Source: Maribacter sp044594925
GTDB taxonomy: Bacteria > Bacteroidota > Bacteroidia > Flavobacteriales > Flavobacteriaceae
Length of the DNA: 64,000 bases
Direction: 5' to 3'
NCBI RefSeq assembly: GCF_044594925.1
Contig: NZ_CP138991.1
Coordinates: forward strand, 1,240,001-1,304,000
Below the pieces are notes generated by a model. It was not told the origin of the DNA. It saw nothing but the letters and a program-made list of their open reading frames with translations, and made no database searches. How positions within the stretch are numbered: the first letter of the stretch is position 1; every line of letters starts with the position of its first letter. Both the position numbers and the translations under genes were made by a program. Shown piece by piece: positions 35,628-43,971 of this stretch.

Positions 35628-36044
35628 ATGATACTTCAACTTATAAGAATACTTAGTGATTTTGGATTGGTTGTACTCATTTGGATGGTACAATTAATCA
35701 TTTATCCAAGCTTTGCCCGTTACACCACTAAGAACTTACTTCCTTGGCATAGGGTGTATGCCAAAAGATTGTCTGCCATAGTAATACCATTAATGTTTAC
35801 ACAATTATTCGCAATAGCATATCAACTTTACAGAAGTCAGGAATTCTATACTTATTTGAGCGCCGTTCTGGTTGTTTTAGTATGGATAGCTACCTTCACT
35901 AAATTTGTACCACTTCACAACAATATTGCTAAAGATTATAACGTACAGGATTCTGTAAAAAAACTGATACAAGGCAATTGGATAAGAACTGTTTTGTGGA
36001 CAGTTTTATTTTTAGTATCGCTATGGAATATGCTTGGCAGTTAA
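35628..36044 (+). CDS. Small membrane protein, DUF1772-like pattern
   Basis: The 138-residue protein has four predicted helices. Helix 1 carries MVQLIIYPSF, and the segment KFVPLHNNI followed by NWIRTVLW near the C-terminus resembles the VPxxN...W pattern of DUF1772/anthrone-oxygenase-like proteins. The match is by eye and weak. It closes the pirin and small-membrane-protein run. Its stop TAA shares a 4-bp TTAA with the stop of the convergent murA gene. Confidence 0.75.
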   Translation: MILQLIRILSDFGLVVLIWMVQLIIYPSFARYTTKNLLPWHRVYAKRLSAIVIPLMFTQLFAIAYQLYRSQEFYTYLSAVLVVLVWIATFTKFVPLHNNIAKDYNVQDSVKKLIQGNWIRTVLWTVLFLVSLWNMLGS

Positions 36045-37348
36045 ATACGTGTAATCTTGGCTCCAATAGCACGCAAACGTTCGTCTATATTTTCATAACC
36101 GCGATCTATCTGTTCTATGTTATGAATTGTAGAAGTTCCTTTTGCAGACAGTGCAGCAATTAAAAGCGATACACCTGCTCTAATATCTGGAGAGGTCATC
36201 GTTGTAGCCTTTAGACTAGATTTAAAATCGTGCCCCATAACAGCAGCCCTATGCGGGTCGCAAAGAATAATTTTAGCACCCATATCCAAAAGTTTATCTA
36301 CAAAGAACAATCGGCTTTCGAACATTTTTTGATGAATAACTACTTCACCCCTTGCCTGTGTAGACATCACAAGGATAATACTCAATAAATCTGGTGTTAA
36401 TCCTGGCCAAGGCGCATCAGCAATAGTTAGGATAGAACCGTCTATATAGTTTTGAATTTCATATCCGTCTTTATGTTGAGGTATGTAGATATCATCGCCT
36501 TTTCGTTCCAGTTGAATACCAAGTTTTCTAAAAACAGTAGGTATCTGTCCTAAATCGTCCCAACTTACGTTTTTGATGGTAAGCTCACTTTTTGTCATTG
36601 CGGCAAGGCCTATCCAACTTCCAATTTCAATCATATCCGGAAGCATGGTGTGCTCCGTACCACCTAATTCCTTTACCCCGTCTATTACTAAAAGGTTTGA
36701 ACCAACACCAGAGATTTTTGCTCCCATACGGTTCAACATCTTACAGAGCTGTTGCAAATATGGTTCACAGGCTGCATTGTAAATAGTGGTCTGACCTTCT
36801 GCCAAAACAGCGGCCATAACAATATTTGCAGTTCCGGTTACGGAGGCTTCATCTAAAAGCATATAAGTACCTTTTAGCTTTTTAGCTTCTACACCATAAA
36901 AATATTCTTCACGGTTGTACCTGAATTTAGCACCTAATTTGATAAAACCTTCAAAGTGCGTATCTAGCCTACGCCTACCTATTTTGTCTCCGCCTGGTTT
37001 TGGGATATACCCTTTACCAAATCTTGCCAATAAAGGTCCTACCAACATTATAGAACCTCTTAGTCCTCTGCCGTCTTTTTTAAACTGATCAGATTGTAAG
37101 TAATCTAAATTTATATCGTCCGCCTTAAAGGTATAGGAACCCTTCCCTTTTTTTTGAATCTTAACACCCAAGTCCTCTAAAAGAGCAATGAGTTTGTTAA
37201 CATCTACAATATCAGGGATGTTATGTATGTATACCTTTTCTGGAGTTAGAAGTACGGCACAAAGAATTTGTAAAGCTTCATTTTTGGCACCTTGAGGTGT
37301 TATTTCACCTGAAAGTTGGTGACCACCTTCTATTCTGAATGTTCCCAT
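36041..37348 (-). CDS. murA: UDP-N-acetylglucosamine 1-carboxyvinyltransferase MurA, Cys-to-Asp form
   Basis: The 435-residue protein has the MurA hallmark PQGAKNEALQ (K22, N23) and six EPSP-synthase-like repeats, for example GPLLARFGKGYI and DGLIRFS-like TVFRKLGIQL. It transfers enolpyruvate from PEP to UDP-GlcNAc, the first committed step of peptidoglycan synthesis, in the cytoplasm. The residue at the E. coli Cys115 position is Asp121 (PGGDKIG; codon GAC, bases 36986-36988). Asp forms of MurA keep activity but resist fosfomycin. It lies 16 bp downstream of DUF4290 on the same strand, a common Bacteroidota pair. It ends in a 4-bp convergent overlap. Confidence 0.95.
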   Translation of the reverse strand: MGTFRIEGGHQLSGEITPQGAKNEALQILCAVLLTPEKVYIHNIPDIVDVNKLIALLEDLGVKIQKKGKGSYTFKADDINLDYLQSDQFKKDGRGLRGSIMLVGPLLARFGKGYIPKPGGDKIGRRRLDTHFEGFIKLGAKFRYNREEYFYGVEAKKLKGTYMLLDEASVTGTANIVMAAVLAEGQTTIYNAACEPYLQQLCKMLNRMGAKISGVGSNLLVIDGVKELGGTEHTMLPDMIEIGSWIGLAAMTKSELTIKNVSWDDLGQIPTVFRKLGIQLERKGDDIYIPQHKDGYEIQNYIDGSILTIADAPWPGLTPDLLSIILVMSTQARGEVVIHQKMFESRLFFVDKLLDMGAKIILCDPHRAAVMGHDFKSSLKATTMTSPDIRAGVSLLIAALSAKGTSTIHNIEQIDRGYENIDERLRAIGAKITRI

Positions 37349-37364
37349 CTATGTTAGAAGAGAT

Positions 37365-38018
37365 TTAGTAGCGTTTTTTACCGCGATTATTATTTCTTTG
37401 ATTTTTCTTATTGGAGCTAGACCTTGGATTCTTGGCCACTCTGTTCTTTAAGAACTGTCCACTATCGGTTAGACTTTCGCCATCGGCAGCCAAATCAATT
37501 TGTCCATCGCTCAACTCAAAAAGATGTTTGAATATAGTTGAATCATCTACCACATCTTTGTTCCAATTCAGGTAACATTTTTTCATGTGATTGGCAATCG
37601 TATACTCCAATCCTGAACGCTTATCACCTTTTTCCCAACTCACGGCAACGTCAATCATTCTTTTAATATTGTTCCCGTAAAAACGATATTTTGGAAAATT
37701 TTGTGGATACTCTAAGGGTTCGGGTCGTTTTTGTAATATTTCCTTTGAAGTTATCGGGAAAGGAGACTCTACATCCAACTTAAAATCGGACATGATGAAC
37801 AACTGATCCCATAACTTATGCTGAAAATCCGGAACATCACGTAAATGAGGCTGTAAATTCCCCATTACACTTATAATGGAGTTGGCAATCTTATTTCTTT
37901 CTGCCGGGTCTTCTATAGAGACGGCATAATCTACCATCTTTTGAAAATGACGCCCATATTCAGGTATGATTAAATGTGGACGCTCTGTATTATATTCTAG
38001 GTTTTCTACTAAATCCAA
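37365..38018 (-). CDS. DUF4290 protein
   Basis: The 217-residue protein begins at TTG 38018, since no ATG precedes the conserved start LEYNTERPHLIIPEYGRHFQ. It has mostly helical content, two related segments (YGRHFQKMVDYAV and YGNNIKRMIDVAV), and a strongly basic, Asn/Ser-rich tail ending NNNRGKKRY that may bind RNA or DNA. The family is known only as a conserved neighbour of murA in Bacteroidota. It is probably cotranscribed with murA (16-bp gap). Confidence 0.85.
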   Translation of the reverse strand: MDLVENLEYNTERPHLIIPEYGRHFQKMVDYAVSIEDPAERNKIANSIISVMGNLQPHLRDVPDFQHKLWDQLFIMSDFKLDVESPFPITSKEILQKRPEPLEYPQNFPKYRFYGNNIKRMIDVAVSWEKGDKRSGLEYTIANHMKKCYLNWNKDVVDDSTIFKHLFELSDGQIDLAADGESLTDSGQFLKNRVAKNPRSSSNKKNQRNNNRGKKRY

Positions 38019-38102
38019 ATTGGGAAGTTTTACTTTAAAATTGTTTGAAGAAGTATTCTTATAACGCCTGCAAAATAAGAAAATTATAAGTTAAATACTA
38101 TT

Positions 38103-38390
38103 TTACAAGGAGATTACGCCCTCTATGGCTCCTACTTCTTTATATTTTTGAATTACTTGATCTGGGTTTTCTAGATTTACAGTGATAGATACGCTTGTAT
38201 ATTTACCCTTTTTAGATTTTTTTGATTCGATTACTGCTCCAGTGTTATCAAAAATACGATGTATTTGTTTAATTTTTTCTTCATCTGAAAGCACAATAAA
38301 CTTATAGAGATAATTAGAGGGCCACGAACTACTGTCTAACAATTGTTCTTTTAAACGTGTGTAAAACTCCTCTGAATTCTTATCGGCCAT
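38103..38390 (-). CDS. DUF493/YbeD-like protein
   Basis: The 95-residue protein has an alpha-beta ferredoxin-like pattern: YTRLKEQLLDSSSWPSNYLYKFIV, a helix EKIKQIHRIF, a strand KYTSVSITVNLENPDQVIQKY, and a terminal GAIEGVISL. It matches the DUF493/YbeD family of small regulatory proteins with no known reaction. It lies 84 bp upstream of the DUF4290 gene on the same strand and is divergent from the AAA ATPase gene. Confidence 0.87.
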   Translation of the reverse strand: MADKNSEEFYTRLKEQLLDSSSWPSNYLYKFIVLSDEEKIKQIHRIFDNTGAVIESKKSKKGKYTSVSITVNLENPDQVIQKYKEVGAIEGVISL

Positions 38391-38454
38391 TATATCAATT
38401 TTAACTGCAAAGATAAGCGGAATGTATTAGTTTTTAAATGCTATATCGTTTGTC

Positions 38455-38462
38455 TACTTTTG
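38455..38462 (+). promoter_or_regulatory. Putative -7 box of the AAA ATPase-recQ pair
   Basis: TACTTTTG matches TAnnTTTG, 18 bp before the TTG start at 38481. A TTTTT tract near 38431 lies about 19-20 bp upstream. Confidence 0.55.
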
Positions 38463-38480
38463 TAATTATAATCTAAGCAT

Positions 38481-39041
38481 TTGGAGCGTAAAAGAATAGT
38501 AATAACCGGAGGTCCTGGCACTGGAAAAACGGTAATCATCAAAGCCCTTGAAGAATCTGGGCATTATTGTTTTCATGAGATTATACGTAGTATGACGCTT
38601 GAAGCTAAGAAGGAATGGGACTTAGAGACAAAAGGAACTAATCCAATAGCTTTTGTAGATGATTCCAAATCGTTTAATATTAAGCTTCTTGACGGGCGCC
38701 GTGAACAGTTTAAAAAAGCTAGTGAATTAGATAACGAGATTACTTTTTATGATAGAGGAATGCCAGATGTGATAGCATATATGGACTATTTTGAGCAGTC
38801 TTATGAAGACAATTTTCGCAAAACTTGTGAGCAGCACAAATACGACCAAGCTTTTATCTTGCCGCCTTGGAAGGATATTTATGTACAAGACAATGAGCGC
38901 TTAGAGAGTTACGGCCAAGCGACTGAAATACATCATCATCTTATGAATACTTATACTTCTTTGGGCTATAAAGTTATTGAAGTTCCCTTTGCAAGCGTAG
39001 AAGATAGGATGCAGTTTATCCTCAATAAAATCCAAAAATAG
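38481..39041 (+). CDS. AAA_28-like ATPase/kinase-like P-loop protein
   Basis: The 186-residue protein starts at TTG 38481, directly before the P-loop GGPGTGKT (residues 8-15, K14). Downstream it has FYDRGMPDVIAYMDYF with a probable acidic Walker-B-like site and a C-terminal Rossmann-like end VIEVPFASVEDR. It matches predicted ATPases of the AAA_28 group, which resemble nucleoside or sugar kinases. It is 3 bp upstream of recQ and so probably cotranscribed; a repair role is only inferred from that neighbour. Confidence 0.85.
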   Translation: MERKRIVITGGPGTGKTVIIKALEESGHYCFHEIIRSMTLEAKKEWDLETKGTNPIAFVDDSKSFNIKLLDGRREQFKKASELDNEITFYDRGMPDVIAYMDYFEQSYEDNFRKTCEQHKYDQAFILPPWKDIYVQDNERLESYGQATEIHHHLMNTYTSLGYKVIEVPFASVEDRMQFILNKIQK

Positions 39042-39044
39042 ATA

Positions 39045-40937
39045 ATGAACAAAAGCCCGGAAGACGTTCTAGAACAACACTGGGGTTTTACACAGTTCAG
39101 AGGTTCCCAGAAAATACTTATTCAGGCCGCTTTAGATGGTAATGATGTTCTTGGGTTACTGCCTACCGGTGGCGGAAAGTCTATTTGTTTTCAAGTTCCG
39201 GCAATGATGAAGAAAGGAATCTGCATTGTTATTTCCCCACTAATTGCACTTATCCAAAATCAGGTAGAAGGACTCAAAAAACTAGGAATTAAAGCCATTG
39301 GCTTAACCGGGGGGTTACGCCAGGAAGAAATAGGAAACTTATTGGACAACTGTATATATGGTAACTATAAGTTCCTTTACCTGTCACCAGAACGTTTATC
39401 TCAAGAACTTGTGCAACAACGTATTGCGCAAATGAACGTTAACCTTCTCGTCATAGACGAGGCTCATTGTATATCTCAATGGGGGCATGACTTTAGACCT
39501 GCCTACCTAATCTGTAACACGTTAAGAGCCCTGCAGCCCAATATTCCTATAATGGCACTTACAGCGACCGCAACATCTAGAGTAGCTAAAGATATTATCG
39601 AAAAACTGGAGTTAAGCTCCCCATTGATACAAAAAGATTCCTTTTTAAGAAAGAATATTGCATTCAGGGTAGTTTTAGAACAGGATAAAAAATACAGGTT
39701 AAGACAGTACTGCTCAGCGATCAATAGTAGCGGAATAGTCTATGTTAGGACCAGAAGACTGGCAGAAGAACTATCCAAACATCTTTTAGAAAATAAAATT
39801 TCAGCAACGTTTTATCATGGAGGAGTCCCTCAAAAAGAGAAAAAAGAAAAACTGGAAAAATGGCTTCAAAATAAGGTTAAAATTATGGTGGCCACTAATG
39901 CTTTTGGCATGGGTATAGACAAACCAGATGTGTCTTTGGTCCTACATTATCAGATACCGGATTGTATAGAAAATTATTTTCAGGAAGCTGGTAGAGCAGG
40001 TAGAGACGGAAATAAGGCGAATGCAATTTTAATAACTAACGATAATGACAAAGAACAGGTAAAGAATCAGTTTTTAAGCACGCTTCCGGATAAAGCATTA
40101 GTTAAACTCGTATATAACAAGCTTAACAATTACTTTCAAATTGCTTACGGAGAGTTTAACACTGAAAAGTATCAGCTTAATTTTAACGATTTCTGTGCTA
40201 CTTATAAACTAAATACTTTACTCACTTATAATGCACTTAACATTCTTGACAGAAACTCGGTCATCTCTCTGATAACTGCTTTCTCAAGAAAGTCTACTGT
40301 TCAATTTATAACAGATAAGGAAACGCTCTTCGACTATTTAAAAAATAATACGTCCATTTCAGAAATCATTCGAACCGTTTTAAGGACCTACGGAGGCATT
40401 TTTGAACATGAAATAAAGATAAATACCGCACTGTTATCAAAAAAACTAAAACTCAGCGAAAAAAAAGTAACAGGCGTTCTGGAGAAACTTTCACAAGACG
40501 GACTCATCATCTATAAAGGCAAACATAGCGATCTCGAAATTTCTTTTTTAGTACCACGAGAAGATGATTTGACGATAAACAAATTCGCTTCGCATTTAAA
40601 GGAGCAAAATAACCTCAAAACTTATCATGTCAACCAAATGCTGGCTTACATAGCTAACCATAGGCACTGCAGGAGCAAACAGCTCTTACAGTATTTTGGA
40701 GAAAAAGCAACGAAACCATGTGGAATATGCGATGTTTGCATAAGCAAAGAGAATACAGAAGAATTATCAAAGCATGTTCAAAAAGACATTCTGACACTAT
40801 TAAAATCAAACCCTTCTTCATCTCGGACACTACAAAAGATATTAAATATAGAGCCTAATATTATCTTATTAGCATTACAGGGTTTACTTGAAAATGGAAA
40901 AATCAAACTGAACTCAAAAAATCAATATACGGTTTAG
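39045..40937 (+). CDS. recQ: ATP-dependent DNA helicase RecQ
   Basis: The 630-residue superfamily-2 helicase has Walker A LPTGGGKSICFQ (K45), DEAH box VIDEAHCISQWGHDFR (D138-H141), motif III TATATSRV and motif VI QEAGRAGRDG. The RecQ-Ct zinc motif is present (HCRSKQLLQYFG...CGICDVC). After the winged-helix region only about 50 helical residues remain and no HRDC domain is recognisable, so the protein is shorter in architecture than E. coli RecQ (helicase, RecQ-Ct, HRDC). It unwinds DNA 3' to 5' in repair and recombination. Confidence 0.95.
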   Translation: MNKSPEDVLEQHWGFTQFRGSQKILIQAALDGNDVLGLLPTGGGKSICFQVPAMMKKGICIVISPLIALIQNQVEGLKKLGIKAIGLTGGLRQEEIGNLLDNCIYGNYKFLYLSPERLSQELVQQRIAQMNVNLLVIDEAHCISQWGHDFRPAYLICNTLRALQPNIPIMALTATATSRVAKDIIEKLELSSPLIQKDSFLRKNIAFRVVLEQDKKYRLRQYCSAINSSGIVYVRTRRLAEELSKHLLENKISATFYHGGVPQKEKKEKLEKWLQNKVKIMVATNAFGMGIDKPDVSLVLHYQIPDCIENYFQEAGRAGRDGNKANAILITNDNDKEQVKNQFLSTLPDKALVKLVYNKLNNYFQIAYGEFNTEKYQLNFNDFCATYKLNTLLTYNALNILDRNSVISLITAFSRKSTVQFITDKETLFDYLKNNTSISEIIRTVLRTYGGIFEHEIKINTALLSKKLKLSEKKVTGVLEKLSQDGLIIYKGKHSDLEISFLVPREDDLTINKFASHLKEQNNLKTYHVNQMLAYIANHRHCRSKQLLQYFGEKATKPCGICDVCISKENTEELSKHVQKDILTLLKSNPSSSRTLQKILNIEPNIILLALQGLLENGKIKLNSKNQYTV

Positions 40938-40961
40938 GCAATCCTAGTATAAACAGTAATG

Positions 40962-40978
40962 TTACATTCGACATGTAA
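40962..40978. repeat. Inverted repeat between recQ and fmt
   Basis: TTACAT (40962-40967) and ATGTAA (40973-40978) are a perfect 6-bp dyad with a 5-nt spacer; the flanking AGTA and TACT extend the symmetry with a 3-nt insertion. It is 23 bp before fmt and has no T-run. It may be an operator, but the evidence is slight. Confidence 0.3.
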
Positions 40979-41001
40979 TACTCTGACACTAAAAATTAGA
41001 A

Positions 41002-41949
41002 ATGAAAGAATTAAGAATAGTATTTATGGGAACGCCAGAATTTGCAGTTGGCGTACTTGATGCCCTAGTGAAGCAACACTATAATATAGTTGGTGTCCTG
41101 ACTGCGCCCGATCGCCCAGCAGGAAGAGGAAGAAAGTTAAAGGAGTCCGCTCTAAAAAAATACGCTTCTGAAAAAGAACTGACCATTCTGCAACCAACTA
41201 ATCTAAAAAGCGAGGAATTCCTTAAAACATTGGAAAATTTAAAAGCAAACCTACAAATTGTAGTAGCGTTTAGAATGCTACCAAAGAAAGTGTGGGCAAT
41301 GCCAACATACGGAACCTTTAATTTACATGCCTCTCTTTTACCTCAATACAGAGGGGCGGCACCTATTAATTGGGCTATTATGAATGGGGAGACCAAAACC
41401 GGGGTAACAACGTTTTTCATTGATGAGAAAATAGATACAGGGGCTATTATATTACAAGAAGAAGCACCTATATATGAAAATGATAATGCGGAAAATTTAC
41501 ATGATAGACTTATGGATTTAGGAGGAGCGTTAGTACTAAAAACTGTGAAACGTATAAAAGAAGGTAATTTTGAAACAACGCTGCAAGAAGATACGGAAGA
41601 CTTGAAACTAGCGCACAAACTTAATAAGGATACCTGTAAGATAGATTGGGATAGCCCTCTGAAAGAAGTGTATGATTTCATCAGAGGTCTTAGTCCGTAC
41701 CCGGCCGCTTGGTCAACATTACATAATAAGGATGAAAAACTATTGACTAAAATATTTAAGACCAAAATACAAATAGAGAAACATGATTTAAAACCGGGAA
41801 CGATACTTTGTACTAAAAAAGAAATGAAGGTGGCACTAAGTAATGGTTATTTAAATCTCTTAGAAATACAGTTACAAGGTAAAAAAAGAATGGCGGTACG
41901 AGATGTTCTCAATGGACTAGAAATTACCCAAAATGCATATTTTGCCTAA
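41002..41949 (+). CDS. fmt: Methionyl-tRNA formyltransferase
   Basis: The 315-residue protein shows the formyltransferase fold. The catalytic set is FNLHASLLPQYRG (N107, H109) and EKIDTGAI (D145). The N-terminus has VFMGTPEFAVGVL, and the C-terminal domain has PGTILCTK for tRNA binding. It formylates the initiator Met-tRNA with 10-formyl-tetrahydrofolate. The length is normal for Fmt. It is between recQ and hup and lies 64 bp downstream of recQ. Confidence 0.95.
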   Translation: MKELRIVFMGTPEFAVGVLDALVKQHYNIVGVLTAPDRPAGRGRKLKESALKKYASEKELTILQPTNLKSEEFLKTLENLKANLQIVVAFRMLPKKVWAMPTYGTFNLHASLLPQYRGAAPINWAIMNGETKTGVTTFFIDEKIDTGAIILQEEAPIYENDNAENLHDRLMDLGGALVLKTVKRIKEGNFETTLQEDTEDLKLAHKLNKDTCKIDWDSPLKEVYDFIRGLSPYPAAWSTLHNKDEKLLTKIFKTKIQIEKHDLKPGTILCTKKEMKVALSNGYLNLLEIQLQGKKRMAVRDVLNGLEITQNAYFA

Positions 41950-41995
41950 AGCCCCGTGTTTATTGGGCTGCGAGAAACGTAAAAAACGCCCTACT

Positions 41996-42026
41996 TTATC
42001 AACAAACAGCCTGAGTTATCAACAAA
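41996..42026 (+). repeat. Two 11-bp direct repeats TTATCAACAAA (DnaA-box-like)
   Basis: Copies at 41996-42006 and 42016-42026 are identical and 20 bp apart start to start, about two helix turns. TTATCAACA differs by one base from the DnaA box TTATCCACA. A CAGGG/CCCTG dyad (42028-42032 and 42038-42042) follows directly before the hup promoter. Confidence 0.6.
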
Positions 42027-42050
42027 ACAGGGGATTTCCCTGTGTTTTAC

Positions 42051-42080
42051 TTGTGTTCGTCGTAAATCCATATAAATTTG
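42051..42080 (+). promoter_or_regulatory. Promoter of hup
   Basis: The TTG -33 element (42051-42053) and TAAATTTG -7 box (42073-42080) are separated by 19 bp, a near-ideal Bacteroidota promoter. The leader to ATG 42127 is about 40 nt. Confidence 0.75.
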
Positions 42081-42126
42081 TCTAAGGTTTAAAATTATTT
42101 TTAACAACAATTAATTTAATCACATT

Positions 42127-42399
42127 ATGAACAAAACAGAATTGATCGATGCAATGGCAGCAGACGCTGGCATCACAAAAGCGGCGGCTAAAAAGTCATT
42201 AGAGTCTTTCTTAGGAAATGTTGAAGGTTCTTTGAAAAAAGGAAACAGAGTTTCTTTAGTAGGTTTCGGATCTTGGTCCGTATCTAGAAGAAATGCAAGA
42301 GAAGGTAGAAACCCATCTACAGGTAAAACTATCCAAATTGCAGCTAAAAATGTTGTTAAGTTTAAAGCAGGTGCTGATTTAGGTAATGCTGTAAACTAG
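42127..42399 (+). CDS. hup: HU-family DNA-binding protein
   Basis: The 90-residue protein is a full HU: N-terminal helices MNKTELIDAMAADAG, strand and arm GFGSWSVSRRNAREGRNPSTGKTIQI (the Pro-tipped DNA-binding arm RNPSTG), and the C-terminal FKAGADLGNAVN. It bends DNA as a dimer in the nucleoid. A strong promoter lies upstream and a terminator downstream, so it is a single-gene transcription unit likely expressed highly. Confidence 0.96.
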   Translation: MNKTELIDAMAADAGITKAAAKKSLESFLGNVEGSLKKGNRVSLVGFGSWSVSRRNAREGRNPSTGKTIQIAAKNVVKFKAGADLGNAVN

Positions 42400-42423
42400 T
42401 CTATAAGTATATCTTATTTAATT

Positions 42424-42452
42424 AAAAGCGCTTATTTTAAGCGCTTTTTTTT
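42424..42452 (+). terminator. Intrinsic terminator of hup
   Basis: The arms AAAAGCGCTTA (42424-42434) and TAAGCGCTTTT (42438-42448) form an 11-bp perfect hairpin with a TTT loop, followed by T to 42452. Confidence 0.92.
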
Positions 42453-42511
42453 ATGCCGTATTTTTGATTTTATGGGAATTATCTTATTTTAGATAAAGCG
42501 ACAAGGATAAA

Positions 42512-43072
42512 ATGGTTTATTTAAAACCCAAAAAAGGAAAACTTTTAATTGCTGAACCCTCATTGACAGGAGACGTTTCTTTCAATAGGTCAGTTGTTCT
42601 TTTGGCGGAACACAACGAAGAGGGATCAGTAGGATTTATCTTAAACAAGCCGCTAGAGTATCAGATAAGCGACTTGGTAACAGAAATACTAATTCCGTTT
42701 CAGGTCTATAATGGCGGCCCCGTAGAACAGGACAACCTCTATTTTATACACAAGGTACCCCACCTTATTGATAATAGCGTTGAGATATCTGATGGTATCT
42801 ATTGGGGTGGTGATTTTGAAAAGACTGTTGCACTCATCAATGAAAAGGTAATCTCCGAGGATGATATTCGTTTCTTTCTAGGATATTCTGGGTGGTCTTC
42901 CTTGCAATTGGATGAAGAACTATCATCAAAATCTTGGATTGTTGTTAAAAATGAACACGAAAGTCAAATCATAAAAAAATCTTCCGATGCTTTTTGGAAA
43001 GAAAAAATGATCGAACTTGGCGGAGACTATGTCATTTGGTCCAATGCTCCTGAAAACCCAAGTTTGAATTAA
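42512..43072 (+). CDS. YqgE/AlgH-family protein
   Basis: The 186-residue protein has the AlgH pattern: LLIAEPSLTGDVSFNRSVVLLAEHNEEGSVG-type start, FILNKP near 47-52, YNGGPVEQDNLYFIH, and RFFLGYSGWSSLQLDEEL. The family is widespread and structurally known but has no firm reaction; AlgH was named for alginate regulation in Pseudomonas. It is one base away from the convergent aminotransferase gene's stop. Confidence 0.92.
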   Translation: MVYLKPKKGKLLIAEPSLTGDVSFNRSVVLLAEHNEEGSVGFILNKPLEYQISDLVTEILIPFQVYNGGPVEQDNLYFIHKVPHLIDNSVEISDGIYWGGDFEKTVALINEKVISEDDIRFFLGYSGWSSLQLDEELSSKSWIVVKNEHESQIIKKSSDAFWKEKMIELGGDYVIWSNAPENPSLN

Positions 43073-43073
43073 G

Positions 43074-43919
43074 TTATACTTGTAAACGTACCGCAGCATT
43101 TAGTTTCCCAATTAACTCAGTACTAGTTTTAGTGCTATAGGCCTTTTTTCTGTATTTCGTAATCGGAATTATCCCCTTTATACTATTGGTTATAAATAGC
43201 TCGTCCGCTTTTTGAAGTTCAAAAGGGGAAATACTCTCTTCCACTATTTGAAACTTGTCCAATTTCCCAAGTATGCCAATAAGTTTTTTTCTTAATACAC
43301 CATCCAAGCAACCATCTTGTAATGGTGGGGTTTTGATCTTTGCCCCAGATACCAAGAAAAGGTTTCCATTCAATGCTTCAACTACCTGTTTCTGATTATT
43401 CAATAGAAGGCAATTATCATAGCCATTTTCTTTAGCAAAAACACTGCCTACAACGTTTAGAGCTTTGTTATTTGTCTTTAGATTGGATAACATATCCTTA
43501 TTCACAAAAAAATCCTTAAAAAGTTCAACCTCATACAAACGATTACTAATGGTGTAGAAAACGTCCGTTAGTTCTTTTGTCTCTATGAAATAGGAAATTT
43601 CATTGGTAAGGGGCAAGTAAAGTCCACCGTCTTTTCTAAAAACGGTTAAACGTACCCTTTGCGCAGCACCAGAAGGATTGGCAACTACAGTTTTTAAGAT
43701 TTCAGATTCTAAAAATTCCATGGTGAAATTCATGGGTATTTCCATGCGTAAAATACGCATAGAGGCCATTAACCTCAAATAATGCTCTTCCAGAAAATAT
43801 ATATGATTATTAACAACCCGAATAGATTCAAACAAAGAATCTCCATATCGTAATCCTCTGTTGTCATGATTAAGATAATTGCTGTCCTTCGCTACCAAAG
43901 AACCATTAAAATTCACCAT
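43074..43919 (-). CDS. Class IV aminotransferase / aminodeoxychorismate-lyase-like
   Basis: The 281-residue protein starts at ATG 43919 (MVNFNGSLVA). An upstream in-frame ATG at 43949 lies inside a terminator hairpin and is rejected. It has the fold-type IV motifs RGLRYGDSLFESIRV, the PLP lysine K148 in SNLKTNNK, and ELFITNSIKGIIPI near the C-terminus. Candidates are aminodeoxychorismate lyase (PabC), branched-chain or D-amino-acid aminotransferase; they cannot be separated by eye, and PabC-like is the best guess. No pabA/B gene is nearby. Confidence 0.88.
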   Translation of the reverse strand: MVNFNGSLVAKDSNYLNHDNRGLRYGDSLFESIRVVNNHIYFLEEHYLRLMASMRILRMEIPMNFTMEFLESEILKTVVANPSGAAQRVRLTVFRKDGGLYLPLTNEISYFIETKELTDVFYTISNRLYEVELFKDFFVNKDMLSNLKTNNKALNVVGSVFAKENGYDNCLLLNNQKQVVEALNGNLFLVSGAKIKTPPLQDGCLDGVLRKKLIGILGKLDKFQIVEESISPFELQKADELFITNSIKGIIPITKYRKKAYSTKTSTELIGKLNAAVRLQV

Positions 43920-43946
43920 TAAAAAAGCCTTAAATAAATTAAGGCT
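43920..43946 (-). terminator. Intrinsic terminator of the START-like gene
   Basis: On the minus strand AGCCTTAA and TTAAGGCT form an 8-bp perfect hairpin (plus-strand 43926-43933 and 43939-43946) with a 5-nt loop and a run of six U. It separates the START-like gene from the aminotransferase. Confidence 0.8.
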
Positions 43947-43971
43947 CAAAGATACTGTAATTGCGCTAAAT

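Noticed and set aside
41996..42026. DnaA-box-like repeats as a replication origin
   Set aside because: Only two near-matches with no AT-rich unwinding region, no dnaA and no skew data; kept as a possible hup regulator site instead.
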